From the NCBI RefSeq assembly GCF_022348165.1, contig NZ_JAKRFI010000003.1, positions 390,047 to 454,046 on the forward strand: 64,000 nucleotides of DNA. The letters run 5' to 3'. How positions within the stretch are numbered: the first letter of the stretch is position 1; every line of letters starts with the position of its first letter. Made by a program: the position numbers and the translations under genes. Positions 18,700 through 28,435 of this stretch are shown in pieces. Source of the DNA: Halomonas sp. McH1-25. Its GTDB lineage: Bacteria > Pseudomonadota > Gammaproteobacteria > Pseudomonadales > Halomonadaceae. Below the pieces are notes generated by a model that made no database searches, had not been told where the DNA came from, and saw nothing but the letters and a program-made list of their open reading frames with translations.

Positions 18700-19191
18700 T
18701 CAGCCGCCTCCCTGGGCCAGGCGCTGAACGCGTGGCGCCAGCTCCCTCAAGGCACGACGATAGACTTCGCGCTTGAACGGCACCACCTGTCCCAACGGGT
18801 ACCAGTAACTCACCCAGCGCCAGCCATCGAACTCCGGCTTGGGCGTGGTGTCCATGCAGATTCGGTTATCCTGGCATCGAATGCGCAGTAAAAACCACTT
18901 CTGCTTCTGGCCGATACATACCGGCCGTGATTGGGTTCGTATCATGCGCCGTGGCAGACGGTAGCGCAGCCACCCCCGGGTACAGGCCAGCACCTCGACA
19001 TCGTCCGGAGTCAGGCCGATCTCTTCTTCGAGTTCGCGATAGAGTGCCTGTTGCGGAGTCTCGTGCGCCTTGATGCCTCCCTGGGGAAATTGCCATGCAT
19101 TCTGTCCCACCCGACGCGCCCATAGCAGTTGCCCTTCATGGTTGGTAATGATGATACCAACGTTGGGGCGGAAGCCGTCAGCGTCGATCAC
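18700..19191 (-). CDS. rppH: RNA pyrophosphohydrolase
   Basis: 163 residues from a GTG at 19191 with AAGGTG upstream. This start gives the family N-terminus (M)[14 protein letters not shown], whereas the open frame extends to 19326 without conservation. The Nudix box is [20 protein letters not shown] with IGL. The blocks [15 protein letters not shown] and [15 protein letters not shown] are diagnostic for RppH. It removes pyrophosphate from the 5' end of mRNA and so starts RNase E-dependent decay. It is divergent from the HAD phosphatase gene at 19351 and upstream of ptsP. Confidence 0.95.
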   Translation of the reverse strand: MIDADGFRPNVGIIITNHEGQLLWARRVGQNAWQFPQGGIKAHETPQQALYRELEEEIGLTPDDVEVLACTRGWLRYRLPRRMIRTQSRPVCIGQKQKWFLLRIRCQDNRICMDTTPKPEFDGWRWVSYWYPLGQVVPFKREVYRRALRELAPRVQRLAQGGG

Positions 19192-19350
19192 GGGCTTCAC
19201 CTTATGAAAACCAGTATTGAAGCCATTCTTCCACAAAGCCGGAAAGCGCATCAATACAGGGATGCCAAGCGGTGTGAATGACCCGGCGGTTCTGCAATAA
19301 TCGGCGCCGTTCTCGCCAACCGTCATCGCACACGCACCGGGGAGTCACCT

Positions 19351-20004
19351 TTGAGCCTGGCCATATTCGATCTCGACAATACACTCATCTCCACCGACAG
19401 CGATCACGCCTGGGGACAGTTCCTGGTCGAGCAGGGCGCCGTCGACCCCGTCAGCTATCGCGAAGCCAACGAACGCTTTCTCGAGGACTACAAGAACGGC
19501 ACTCTGGACATCCATGCCTACCTGGAATTGGCGCTAAAGCCGCTGGCCGAATACAGTCGTGAGCAGCTCAACGCCTGGCATCAGCAATTCATGGCGAGCA
19601 AGATCGAACCGCACATCCTGTCCAAGGGCGAGGAACTGTTGGCTCGTCACCGCGAACGCGGCGATACCCTGCTGATCATCACGGCGACCAACCGCTTCGT
19701 GACCGGCCCCATCGCCGCACGCCTGGGCGTCGACAACCTGATCGCCGTCGAGCCGGAGTTCGTGGGCGGTCGCTACACCGGCCGGGTGAGCGGCATTCCC
19801 AGCTTCCGTGAAGGCAAGGTCGAGCGCCTGAATGAATGGCTGGCGCAAAGCTCGGCCTCGCTGCATGACGCGTGGTTCTACAGCGACTCCCATAACGATC
19901 TGCCACTGCTGGAAAACGTCGACCATCCGGTAGCCGTCGACCCCGACGACACCTTGCGTCGCGAAGCCGAACGTCGCGATTGGCGTATCATTAGCTTGCG
20001 ATAG
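19351..20004 (+). CDS. HAD-IB phosphatase, SerB/histidinol-phosphatase-like
   Basis: 217 residues. HAD motif I is DLDNTL (residues 7-12), motif II Thr is in IITATN, and motif III/IV is SDSHNDLPLL. The fold is the phosphoserine phosphatase-like IB group. The start is TTG, with GGAG six bases before it. The divergent neighbours rppH-ptsP match a Pseudomonas arrangement in which, from memory, the equivalent protein has been reported to act as a histidinol-phosphate phosphatase; that function is a reasonable hypothesis here. A strong terminator follows. Confidence 0.88.
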   Translation: MSLAIFDLDNTLISTDSDHAWGQFLVEQGAVDPVSYREANERFLEDYKNGTLDIHAYLELALKPLAEYSREQLNAWHQQFMASKIEPHILSKGEELLARHRERGDTLLIITATNRFVTGPIAARLGVDNLIAVEPEFVGGRYTGRVSGIPSFREGKVERLNEWLAQSSASLHDAWFYSDSHNDLPLLENVDHPVAVDPDDTLRREAERRDWRIISLR

Positions 20005-20054
20005 ATAACTTTTATCGGCGCCTCGATATTGCGCTGCACCATCCCAAATCGCTT

Positions 20055-20096
20055 AAAAAGCAACCCAACCCACTGGTTTGGTTGCTTTTTTTCTTT
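20055..20096 (+). terminator. Terminator after the HAD phosphatase gene
   Basis: AAAAAGCAACC pairs with GGTTGCTTTTT around an inner AACC/GGTT stem, followed by a T-rich run (TTTTTTTCTTTTT) on the plus strand. Confidence 0.88.
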
Positions 20097-20183
20097 TTCC
20101 GCATCGCTAAGCTTTTCCTTATGGCCAATCACATAACCATAAAGTACACCTTTGGCATAGGTCGTTTTTAACGCCAAAGGGTC

Positions 20184-20189
20184 TATAAT
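20184..20189 (+). promoter_or_regulatory. Possible -10 element upstream of the first MQO gene
   Basis: A perfect TATAAT lies 82 bases before the ATG at 20271. No good -35 is visible at 16-18 bases, so an activator-dependent promoter or a chance match are both possible. Confidence 0.35.
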
Positions 20190-20270
20190 GGACGCCATTC
20201 GACGTTTATCGGGCCACCGCTTTCAAAGCGCATGACGCTCCGCAAAACGACTCCCTGATGACTACCGCCA

Positions 20271-21779
20271 ATGGTTGATAACGTTATGGATGAGACAGTC
20301 GATGTCTTGCTGGTTGGCGCGGGGGTGATGAGCGCAACACTCGCCACCCTTCTCCATGAACTGGAACCGGACGCACGCATCGAGGTCCTCGAGCGGCTCG
20401 ATTCCACGGCCAGCGAGAGTTCGTTCGCCTGGAACAATGCCGGCACCGGGCACGCCGGCCTGTGCGAGCTCAACTACACGCCGCAGACAGCCGACGGTTC
20501 GGTCGACATCCAGAAAGCCATCAAGATCAATACCATGTTCGAGGAGTCCAAGCAGTTTTGGACCTACCTGGTGGAACATGGCAATCTCGGCGACCCATCC
20601 CGTTTCGTCTACCCGGTGCCGCACATGAGCTTCGTGCGCGGACAACAGGACGTGCGTTTTCTGCGTGCCCGCCACGAGGTAATGCAGTCCCATCCCTGCT
20701 TCGAGGCGATGAAGTACACCGAGTCGCCGGAAACCATCGCACAGTGGGCTCCGCTGCTGATGGATGGGCGTCAGGCGGGCGAGCCACTGGCGGCCACACG
20801 AGTCGAGTCCGGCACCGACGTCGACTTCGGCGCCCTCACACGCCAGCTCCTGGCGCGCCTCGAGGCCGAACCGGACGAGCAGGTTCGCATCAGCACCGGC
20901 CAGAAGGTCAGCGATCTGGAACGCAACGGCGACGGCAGCTGGACCGTCAAGGTCGATACCAATGACGGCGAGCGTCGGGTCATTCGCGCGCGTTTCGTGT
21001 TCCTCGGTGCCGGTGGCGCCTCCCTGCACCTGCTGCAGAAGAGCGGTATTCCCGAAGCCAAGGGCTACGCGGGCTTCCCCGTCAGCGGCCAGTGGCTGCG
21101 CTGCGACAAGCCGGAAATCGTTTCCCAGCACAACGCCAAGGTCTACAGCAAGGCGCCCATCGGCGCGCCACCGATGTCGGTCCCGCACCTGGATACGCGC
21201 AACGTCGACGGCACGCCTTCACTGCTGTTCGGTCCGTTTGCCGGCTTCACGACCAAATTCCTGAAGACGGGATCGGTCTTCGATCTGGCCAGGTCGGTAC
21301 GCTCCTCGAACCTGAGCCCGATGCTGGCCGTCGCACGCGACAATTTCAGCCTGGTCAAGTATCTTCTCGATCAGGTGCGTCTCTCGCATGACGAGCGCGT
21401 CGAGGAACTTCAGGATTTCTATCCGGCGGCAGCCGTCGACGACTGGCGGCTCGAGGTAGCCGGCCAGCGCGTCCAGGTGATCAAGAAGGACCCGAAGAAG
21501 GGCGGCATCCTGCAGTTCGGCACCGAGGTCGTGGCGTCGAGCGACGGCTCCATCGCCGCCTTGCTTGGTGCCTCGCCAGGCGCCTCGACGGCCACGTCGA
21601 TCATGCTCGGACTGGTCGAGCGCTGTTTCCCCGAGAAGTTTGCCTCCGCCGCCTGGCAGGCACGCCTGGAACAGCTGGTCCCAGCCCGCGCCGACACGCT
21701 TGCCGCGCAGGGAGCCCTCCTTCGTGACATTCGCGAGCACACCCATCGCACGCTCAAGCTGAGCGATCCGTCTGCCTGA
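20271..21779 (+). CDS. mqo: Malate:quinone oxidoreductase
   Basis: 502 residues, the usual length for bacterial MQO. The FAD motif is [13 protein letters not shown] at the N-terminus, and family blocks include [44 protein letters not shown] and [14 protein letters not shown]. It is a peripheral inner-membrane flavoprotein that oxidises malate to oxaloacetate and feeds electrons to quinone. The ATG at 20286 is an alternative start; neither has a clear ribosome-binding site. A second, divergent member of the family lies 290 bases downstream. Confidence 0.94.
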   Translation: MVDNVMDETVDVLLVGAGVMSATLATLLHELEPDARIEVLERLDSTASESSFAWNNAGTGHAGLCELNYTPQTADGSVDIQKAIKINTMFEESKQFWTYLVEHGNLGDPSRFVYPVPHMSFVRGQQDVRFLRARHEVMQSHPCFEAMKYTESPETIAQWAPLLMDGRQAGEPLAATRVESGTDVDFGALTRQLLARLEAEPDEQVRISTGQKVSDLERNGDGSWTVKVDTNDGERRVIRARFVFLGAGGASLHLLQKSGIPEAKGYAGFPVSGQWLRCDKPEIVSQHNAKVYSKAPIGAPPMSVPHLDTRNVDGTPSLLFGPFAGFTTKFLKTGSVFDLARSVRSSNLSPMLAVARDNFSLVKYLLDQVRLSHDERVEELQDFYPAAAVDDWRLEVAGQRVQVIKKDPKKGGILQFGTEVVASSDGSIAALLGASPGASTATSIMLGLVERCFPEKFASAAWQARLEQLVPARADTLAAQGALLRDIREHTHRTLKLSDPSA

Positions 21780-22069
21780 AGCGAGCCTTGACCGCTAGCC
21801 CGGCCTTTCCTGAAGGATTGGTCGGGATCGGTGTTCCTGCTTACACTAGCCAATATTGTGCACTGCAGTGAAAGTCACCACTCACCTCCCTTGTCGCCAG
21901 CAGGGGCGTATGGCACTAACCTGTAGTCTTAATCGTCTACTCAAGTGACTTTCTAAGCTCGTTAACGAGTGACTGCGATCCGCCTCATCATAACGCGGCG
22001 CTCGGTAGACCAGGCTCGGTCCCTACGCGGGACCGGAGCGTTCTCCTGCACCAACCAGAGCGTATAGCC
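21780..22069. other. Intergenic region between the two MQO-family genes
   Basis: 290 bases without a gene. It contains a perfect 12-bp palindrome (21958-21969) flanked by two AGTGACT copies, and presumably a separate promoter for the second gene. I see no convincing terminator for mqo. Confidence 0.5.
21958..21969. promoter_or_regulatory. Palindrome upstream of the second MQO-family gene
   Basis: CTCGTTAACGAG is a perfect palindrome about 105 bases before the ATG at 22070, with AGTGACT repeated on either side. It is a candidate operator. Confidence 0.4.
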
Positions 22070-23464
22070 ATGCCTGAAGCGACTTACGATGTGCTGATCA
22101 TTGGCGGTGGCGTATCCGGCACCGCCCTGCTCTACGAACTGGCGCGTTATACCGACCTCGAATCGATTGGCCTGGTGGAAAAGTACGATCATGTGGCGGT
22201 CGTCAATTCTCACGGTCGCAACAACAGCCAGACCATTCATTACGGCGACATCGAGACCAACTATTCTCTCGACAAAGCCCGCGTCACCAAGCGCACGGCC
22301 GGCATGGTGGTCAACTTCGCGACCAAACTACCTACCGAGCAGCGCGATCGCGTCATCTTCAGATATCCCAAGATGGTGCTGGGCGTAGGCGACAAGGAGT
22401 GCGAGTTCCTGCGCACCCGGCATAGCCGATTCCGTGAGCTGTTCCCCAACCTCCGCCTGCTCGAGCGCGAGGAAATCGCCAAGCTCGAGCCCAACCTGGT
22501 CGAAGGCCGCAGAAGAGAGGAAGCGATCGTCGCGCTGGGTGCACTCGATGAGTACTCGGCGGTCAACTACACCACGCTGTCCGAGGCATTCGTCGACCAG
22601 GCGCAGTACAGCGCCGCAGAAAAGGACATGCGCTGCGATGTGTTTCTTTCCACCGCCGTCGAGCGGATCGCCGAGGAAGACGGCATCTTCAAGGTCGCAA
22701 CACCCAACCGGGGCACGCTGACGGCACGCTATGTCGTGGTCAGCGCCGGCGGGCACTCGCTGCTGTTCGCGCATCAGATGGGCTATGGCCTGGACAAGTC
22801 CTGCCTGCCCATGGCCGGCTCCTTCTACTTCACGCCGCAGGTACTCAACGGCAAGGTGTATACCGTCCAGAACGAGAACTTGCCGTTTGCCGCCGTGCAT
22901 GGGGACCCCGACGTGCTCGTCGAGGGCAAGACCCGCTTCGGCCCGACGGCGCTCATGCTGCCATTGCTGGAGCGTTACAATGGCAAGACGTTCTTCGATT
23001 TCCTGAAGGTGTTGCGTCTCGACCAGAACGTCATCAAGGCACTCTGGGAATTGCTCAAGGTACGCGATATCCGCAACTACATCTTCAAGAATTTCCTCTA
23101 CGAGGTCCCTATCCTGCGCGAGCGGCTTTTTCTCAAGGATATCCAGAAGATCGTGCCCAGCCTGACGGCCAAGGAGGTCTCTTTCGCCAAGGGATTCGGT
23201 GGGGTGCGCCCGCAACTGATCGACAAGAGCAAGCACAAGCTCGTCATGGGCGAGGCGAAGATCAATCCGGGTACCGGCATCGTCTTCAACATGACCCCTT
23301 CCCCCGGCGGCACCAGTTGTCTGGGCAACGCCGAAAAGGACATGTACCTGGCCAGGGATTTCCTGGGCTTCACCATCGATACCGAGTCCTTCGAACGCGA
23401 CCTGCTGAACGGCGAGATGGCGCTCACCGAACTCGAGCGGCCGGAAGCCACTTCGTTGATGTAA
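22070..23464 (+). CDS. MQO-family FAD-dependent oxidoreductase
   Basis: 464 residues. The FAD motif GGGVSGTALLYELARYTDL resembles MQO, as do NNSQTIHYGDIETNY and a C-terminal MTPSPGGTSCLGNAEKD block. The sequence is otherwise quite different from the 502-residue MQO next door and lacks several of its blocks. It may be a second malate:quinone oxidoreductase, comparable to the two forms in some pseudomonads and epsilonproteobacteria, or act on another 2-hydroxyacid. It has its own upstream region and a terminator-like hairpin downstream. Confidence 0.82.
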   Translation: MPEATYDVLIIGGGVSGTALLYELARYTDLESIGLVEKYDHVAVVNSHGRNNSQTIHYGDIETNYSLDKARVTKRTAGMVVNFATKLPTEQRDRVIFRYPKMVLGVGDKECEFLRTRHSRFRELFPNLRLLEREEIAKLEPNLVEGRRREEAIVALGALDEYSAVNYTTLSEAFVDQAQYSAAEKDMRCDVFLSTAVERIAEEDGIFKVATPNRGTLTARYVVVSAGGHSLLFAHQMGYGLDKSCLPMAGSFYFTPQVLNGKVYTVQNENLPFAAVHGDPDVLVEGKTRFGPTALMLPLLERYNGKTFFDFLKVLRLDQNVIKALWELLKVRDIRNYIFKNFLYEVPILRERLFLKDIQKIVPSLTAKEVSFAKGFGGVRPQLIDKSKHKLVMGEAKINPGTGIVFNMTPSPGGTSCLGNAEKDMYLARDFLGFTIDTESFERDLLNGEMALTELERPEATSLM

Positions 23465-23487
23465 GCTACCCAGGGCTTGCACCGCTG

Positions 23488-23510
23488 CCCCGGCCTCGTG
23501 CCGGGGCCTT
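23488..23510 (+). terminator. Hairpin after the second MQO-family gene
   Basis: CCCCGGC and GCCGGGG pair around a 5-base loop 24 bases after the stop codon. The following CCTTGCGTT is only weakly T-rich. Confidence 0.55.
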
Positions 23511-23597
23511 GCGTTGACAGCGCCCTTGCTGTGCATCGACTATCACGGTCGAACAGCTCCATCAGCGTCCCCTTATCTCTTCGTTTCGGATGGCACG

Positions 23598-24689
23598 ATG
23601 CGCCATAGACTTGCTATTTCTCCAGCCCTAGTCGCGCTGGTTCTGGGTATCGCTCTGCTCGCCTGGCTGGCATTCGGCGATATGCAGGGCTTTCGCGACA
23701 CAGCTCCGCCCGCCGACGAACAAGCCGGCCAGGACCTGCCACGCGTCGAAGTCACAACCTCCCATGCCGAGGCACACACCCCGCTCCTCACGCTGCAAGG
23801 GCAACTCGAGCCGTATCGCGACGTCACCCTGCGTCCGAGTCTGTCGGGCACCGTCGCCCGCCTGCCTCAGGCACAGGGCGCACGTGTCGAGCAAGGCGAG
23901 GTGCTGGTCGAACTCGAACAGGAAGATCTGGAGGCCCAACTGGCTCGCGCCGAGGCAGAACTCGAACTGCGCGAGGCGGAGCTCGAGGCCGGCCAGCGCC
24001 TGCGCAACCGCGATCTGGTCGCCAGCAACGAACTGCTGCGTCTGCAGAGCGCCCTGGCGACGGCCCGGGCGGAATTGGCCAGCCTGCGCGAACGGCAAGC
24101 CGACCTGAGCATCGTCGCGCCGTTCACCGGCACCCTCGACCGGCTGGATATCGAAGAAGGCGATTATCTCCAGGCCGGCGAGGAGATCGGTCGACTGATC
24201 GAGATCGATCGACTGACGGCGGAAGCCTGGGCGCCCCAACGTCGCGCCCTGGCCCTGCAGGAAGGCCTGCCGGTAACCGCCACTCTGCTCGACGGTAGCA
24301 CGCTGCACGGTGAACTCAGCTACGTCGCCAGTGGCGCCGATGCGGCGACCCGCAGCTATGCCCTGGAAGCCAACATCGCCAATCCCGAGCGGCGGCGTAT
24401 CGCCGGCGCCAGCGCCACGCTGGAAATCGCCCTGCCCGAGCGGCAGGCGCATCGCCTCTCGCCGGCCCGGTTGGTCCTCGATGAGCAGGGTCGCCTGGGC
24501 GTCAAGCATCTGACGTCGGACGACACGGTCGAATTCACGCCGGTGAGCCTGCTCACCGCCAATGCCGCCCAAGCCTGGGTGACCGGCCTGCCTGGCGAGG
24601 TACGCCTGATCACCCTGGGCGGCGGTTTCGTCGCTGACGGCGACGCGGTCATCCCAGTGCCGGCCGATGCCGAAGAAGAGCGGAACTGA
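23598..24689 (+). CDS. RND efflux periplasmic adaptor (membrane fusion protein)
   Basis: 363 residues from the ATG at 23598. An N-terminal membrane anchor or signal (about 9-27) is followed by a lipoyl-like half (LRPSLSGTVARLPQAQGARVEQGE), an alpha-helical hairpin (about 105-175, heptad-rich in Ala/Glu/Leu), the second lipoyl half (IVAPFTGTLDRLDIEEGDYLQ) and a beta-barrel domain. No lipobox Cys is present. It links the inner-membrane pump to an outer-membrane channel. The stop and the pump's ATG overlap (TGATG), so the two are coupled. No TolC-type gene is adjacent. Confidence 0.92.
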   Translation: MRHRLAISPALVALVLGIALLAWLAFGDMQGFRDTAPPADEQAGQDLPRVEVTTSHAEAHTPLLTLQGQLEPYRDVTLRPSLSGTVARLPQAQGARVEQGEVLVELEQEDLEAQLARAEAELELREAELEAGQRLRNRDLVASNELLRLQSALATARAELASLRERQADLSIVAPFTGTLDRLDIEEGDYLQAGEEIGRLIEIDRLTAEAWAPQRRALALQEGLPVTATLLDGSTLHGELSYVASGADAATRSYALEANIANPERRRIAGASATLEIALPERQAHRLSPARLVLDEQGRLGVKHLTSDDTVEFTPVSLLTANAAQAWVTGLPGEVRLITLGGGFVADGDAVIPVPADAEEERN

Positions 24690-27600
24690 TGCGCACTCTG
24701 ATCTACGCCGCACTGAACCGGACACGCACCACCTTGCTGCTGCTGATTTTCCTGCTGTTGGCGGGGATGGTGGCCTACCAGGCGATACCCAAGGAATCCA
24801 ACCCCGACGTGGCGATTCCGATGATCTACGTGTCGCTGAGTCTCGAAGGCGTCAGTCCAGAGGACGCCGAGCGCCTGTTGGTTCGGCCCATGGAGCAGGA
24901 GCTGCGCGCCATCGAGGGCCTCGAGAAGATGACCTCCCAGTCCAGCGAAGGGCATGCCTCGATCACTCTCGAGTTCGATGCCGGCTTCGATGCGCGCCAG
25001 GCGCTGGCCGACGTCCGCGAACGGGTCGACATCGCACGCAGTTCGCTGCCCGACGAAGCCGAGGAACCGCGCGTCATGGAGGTCAACGTGTCGCTGTTTC
25101 CGGTGATGTCGGTGGGCCTGTCGGGACCGCTGTCGGCTGCCGAGCTGATGACCGTGGCTCGCGAACTCAAGCTGGCCATCGAGGGCATACCCCAGGTACT
25201 GGAAGTGGATATCGCCGGCGAGCGCGAAAACCTGCTGGAAATCGTCGTCGATCCGCTGGTCCTCGACAGTTACGGGGTCGATTTCGACACGTTGTTCAAC
25301 CTGGTGTCGCGCAACAACCGCCTGGTCGCGGCCGGCAGCATCGACAACGGCGCCGGTCGGCTGACCATCAAGGTGCCCGGGGTGATCGAGGATATCGAGG
25401 ACGTACTGGCGACACCGGTCAAGGTCGAGGGCGACCGTGTAGTCACCTTCGGCGACGTGGCAATGGTTCAGCGCACGCTGAAGGACCCCGCCGGCTATGC
25501 GCGCATCGATGGCCAGCCGGCAGTGGTGCTGGAAATCTCCAAGCGCACCGGCGCCAACATCATCGCCACCGTGGATGCCGTCAACGCCATGCTGGCACAG
25601 GCCGAGTCGCGCCTGCCGGAGACGCTGGACGTCAGCGTCATCATGGACCAGTCGACCGACGTCGAGAACATGCTCGACGAGCTGCTGAACAACGTACTCA
25701 CCGCCGTGGTTCTGGTGCTGATCGTGATCCTCGCCACCATGGGGCCGCGCTCCGCCCTGCTGGTCGGCACGACCATTCCCGGCGCCTTTCTCACCGGCAT
25801 TCTGCTGATCTGGGCGGTCGGCTACACGCTGAATATCGTCGTGCTGTTCGCCCTGATCCTGGTCGCCGGCATGCTGGTCGACGGCGCCATCGTGGTCGGT
25901 GAGCAGGCCGAGCGTTTTCTCGCCGAAGGACTCACGCCTCACGATGCCTGGGCGGGCGCGGCCAGCCGCATGGCCTGGCCGGTCATCTCGTCCACGGCCA
26001 CCACATTGGTGGTGTTTTTGCCGCTGCTGTTCTGGCCGGGGGTGGTCGGCGAATTCATGAAATACCTGCCAGCCACGGTGATTCTGTGCCTGCTGGCCTC
26101 GCTGGCCATGGCCCTGGTCTTTCTGCCTACCCTGGGCAACCTGTTCAGCCGCCGCCGCACGACCCAAAGCGACGCCATAAGCGCCGGTGGACGACTCTAT
26201 CGTCGTAGCCTGGCCAGTCTGCTGCGGCATCCCGGCCTCACGCTGGCCGGGGCGCTACTGGTCATGGCGCTGATCTATATGGGCTATGCGCGCTTCAATC
26301 ATGGCGTGGAGTTCTTCCCCTCGGTCGAACCGGACAGCGCCCAGGTGCTCGTACACGCCCGCGGCGATCTGTCGGTCGACGAGAAGGATGCCATCGTGCA
26401 GCGCGTGGAGGCTCGCCTGGATGGCATGAGCGAGATCGAGGCCCTCTATGCGCGCTCCTTCGCAGTGCCCAACGAGCAGCTCGGTGTCGATGTCATCGGC
26501 CAGCTTACCTTCCAGCTGATCGACTGGGACCAGCGCCGTCCGGCGGGCGAGATCCTCGCCGACATGGCCGAACGCACCGAGGGCATCCCCGGCATTCAAC
26601 TGGAGTTTCGCGAGCAGGAACAAGGGCCGACCAGCGGCAAGCCGATCCAGATCGAACTGAGCGGCGATGACCCGGCCGCCATCGAGCGCGCCGTGGAACA
26701 GCTGCGTGCCGCCATGCAGCGTCTCGGCGGCTTTCGCGACATCGAGGACAACCGCAGTCTGCCCGGTGTGGAATGGCGGCTCCAGGTCGACCGCGAGGCC
26801 GCGGCCCGCTTCGGCGCCGACGTGACCACCATCGGCAGCGCCGTGCAACTGGTGACCACGGGCCTGCAGATCGCTACCTACCGTCCCCAGGATGCCACGG
26901 ATGAAGTCGATATCCGCGTGCGCCTGCCCGGCGCCCGGCGCAGCCTCGACCAGCTGCAGCGCATGACAATCAACACCACGCGCGGCCAGGTGCCGATCAG
27001 CCATTTCGTGACCCTGGAGCCAGCGCCCAAGGTCGGCACGTTGCACCGGGTCGATAGCCAGCGCACCCTGACCCTCGCTGCCGATGTCGCCCCCGGTCGC
27101 CAGGTCGACGAGCGCATCAATGCGCTGAGCGGCGAACTGGACGCACTACCCGACGGCGTGCGGGTCGGCTTCGCCGGGGAACAGCAGGACCAGGCCGAGA
27201 CCACCCGTTTCCTGGGCATGGCGTTCGGCGTGGCGATCTTTCTGATGGCGATCATCCTGGTCACCCAGTTCAACAGCCTCTACCAGGCGGGCCTGGTGCT
27301 CTCGGCGATCGTGTTCTCCACCGCCGGGGTGCTGCTCGGCCTGCTGCTCAACGCTCAACCCTTCGGCATCGTCATGGTGGGGATGGGAATCATCGCCCTG
27401 GCCGGCATCGTGGTGAACAACAACATCGTACTGATCGACACCTACAATCAGTTGCGCGACGAGGGCCTGAACGCCGACGAAGCAGCCCTGGAGGCAGGTG
27501 GCCGCCGCCTGCGGCCCGTCCTGCTCACGGCCGTCACCACGATTCTCGGACTGATGCCGATGGTGCTGGGCGTGAATGTCGATCTGCTCGGCCCGAGCCT

Positions 27601-27775
27601 GGGCTGGGGCGCTCCCTCGACACAGTGGTGGACGCAGCTGTCCAGCGCCATCGCCGGCGGACTGGGCTTCGCCACCGGCCTGACCCTGCTGCTTACGCCG
27701 TGCATGCTGTTGCTGGGTGCGCGCCTGGGAGAGCGCCTGTCACGCCGCCGCATTGGCCGAACCGTTTCGCACTGA
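24689..27775 (+). CDS. RND efflux transporter, AcrB/HAE1 family
   Basis: 1028 residues, the standard length. It shows TM1, a large periplasmic loop, TM2-6 (including the proton-relay Asp in GMLVDGAIVVGEQAE), a central cytoplasmic region, TM7, a second periplasmic loop and TM8-12 ending near residue 1010. The region GIIALAGIVVNNNIVLIDTYNQLRDEG is the conserved TM10-11 stretch. It belongs to the shorter, divergent HAE group seen with two-gene operons, not to the AcrB/MexB core. Drug substrates cannot be predicted. No TetR-type regulator is next to it. Confidence 0.92.
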   Translation: MRTLIYAALNRTRTTLLLLIFLLLAGMVAYQAIPKESNPDVAIPMIYVSLSLEGVSPEDAERLLVRPMEQELRAIEGLEKMTSQSSEGHASITLEFDAGFDARQALADVRERVDIARSSLPDEAEEPRVMEVNVSLFPVMSVGLSGPLSAAELMTVARELKLAIEGIPQVLEVDIAGERENLLEIVVDPLVLDSYGVDFDTLFNLVSRNNRLVAAGSIDNGAGRLTIKVPGVIEDIEDVLATPVKVEGDRVVTFGDVAMVQRTLKDPAGYARIDGQPAVVLEISKRTGANIIATVDAVNAMLAQAESRLPETLDVSVIMDQSTDVENMLDELLNNVLTAVVLVLIVILATMGPRSALLVGTTIPGAFLTGILLIWAVGYTLNIVVLFALILVAGMLVDGAIVVGEQAERFLAEGLTPHDAWAGAASRMAWPVISSTATTLVVFLPLLFWPGVVGEFMKYLPATVILCLLASLAMALVFLPTLGNLFSRRRTTQSDAISAGGRLYRRSLASLLRHPGLTLAGALLVMALIYMGYARFNHGVEFFPSVEPDSAQVLVHARGDLSVDEKDAIVQRVEARLDGMSEIEALYARSFAVPNEQLGVDVIGQLTFQLIDWDQRRPAGEILADMAERTEGIPGIQLEFREQEQGPTSGKPIQIELSGDDPAAIERAVEQLRAAMQRLGGFRDIEDNRSLPGVEWRLQVDREAAARFGADVTTIGSAVQLVTTGLQIATYRPQDATDEVDIRVRLPGARRSLDQLQRMTINTTRGQVPISHFVTLEPAPKVGTLHRVDSQRTLTLAADVAPGRQVDERINALSGELDALPDGVRVGFAGEQQDQAETTRFLGMAFGVAIFLMAIILVTQFNSLYQAGLVLSAIVFSTAGVLLGLLLNAQPFGIVMVGMGIIALAGIVVNNNIVLIDTYNQLRDEGLNADEAALEAGGRRLRPVLLTAVTTILGLMPMVLGVNVDLLGPSLGWGAPSTQWWTQLSSAIAGGLGFATGLTLLLTPCMLLLGARLGERLSRRRIGRTVSH

Positions 27776-27790
27776 AGGCAGAAAAAGACA

Positions 27791-27813
27791 AGGCCCGCCA
27801 ACGAGGCGGGCCT
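27791..27813. terminator. Bidirectional terminator between the efflux operon and algQ/rsd
   Basis: AGGCCCGCC pairs with GGCGGGCCT around a 5-base loop between the converging genes. On the minus strand it is followed by TGTCTTTTTC; the plus-strand side (GTGTAG) is weaker. Confidence 0.75.
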
Positions 27814-27851
27814 GTGTAGCGGGCTGGCGAGAGTGTTCGGGCGATTGTGGG

Positions 27852-28355
27852 TCAGAGGGTCGCGCTGGGCGCCGCTTCCGACGCCGGCGGTGGCGAATGC
27901 GATGCATGGAGACGTTCGATGAACTCGTCTTCCAGGGCAAAGCGTTCGGTCATCGCCTTCCGCAGCCGCGTCAGCCAGGCCGGCAGCCGCGATGCAAAGT
28001 GCTGGCAGCGCACCGGTGTGGAAAACTCGTTCTCGAACTCCAGCGCCATCTCGGTAGACTTCTCCAACCGAGCCAGTAGTTTCTCGGCGACGGCCAGGGC
28101 TTCGCGATCGTCGAAGGCCTTGGCCTCCTCGCGCAGTTGCGGGTAAATCTCGAAGTGGCCGGCGCTGATGTAGTCCATCAGCAGCTCATTGAAGCGGTCG
28201 ATCCGTTCCTTGGGTACCGACTCGCAATCGATTTCGCAAGCTTCATTGAGATCCATGAAAGCCACTAGCATGTCATGGCGCTCTTCCAGCCAGTGATCGA
28301 TGAGGCGGTGTACGCCACCCCAGCGTTCCAGAGCCGTTTTGCAATCCTCTAGCAT
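27852..28355 (-). CDS. rsd: Anti-sigma-70 factor Rsd / AlgQ family
   Basis: 167 residues. MLEDCKTALERWGGVH with LIDHWLEER and the SAGHFEIYPQL block match Pseudomonas AlgQ and E. coli Rsd. These all-helical proteins bind region 4 of the housekeeping sigma factor and shift RNA polymerase toward alternative sigmas in stationary phase; AlgQ also influences alginate and siderophore genes. It is downstream of dsbB on the same strand, the arrangement known from pseudomonads. The last 20 residues (Pro/Ala/Ser) are variable. Confidence 0.9.
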   Translation of the reverse strand: MLEDCKTALERWGGVHRLIDHWLEERHDMLVAFMDLNEACEIDCESVPKERIDRFNELLMDYISAGHFEIYPQLREEAKAFDDREALAVAEKLLARLEKSTEMALEFENEFSTPVRCQHFASRLPAWLTRLRKAMTERFALEDEFIERLHASHSPPPASEAAPSATL

Positions 28356-28435
28356 GGACCGTCTCCCTTCGTCCTTGTCCCAAGCGGGACACCCAGCGTC
28401 GCCTCAAGCCACGCTGGTGTCAATCCTGCTTTGCC

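Noticed and set aside
19878..20198. Minus-strand frame of about 106 codons after the HAD phosphatase
   Set aside because: It runs through the strong terminator at 20055-20096 and into the end of the HAD gene. The sequence looks superficially protein-like but has no start signal or family.
24356..26230. Long minus-strand open frame opposite the RND adaptor and pump
   Set aside because: Gln/His/Asp-rich composition, no motif, and it crosses two well-defined coupled genes.
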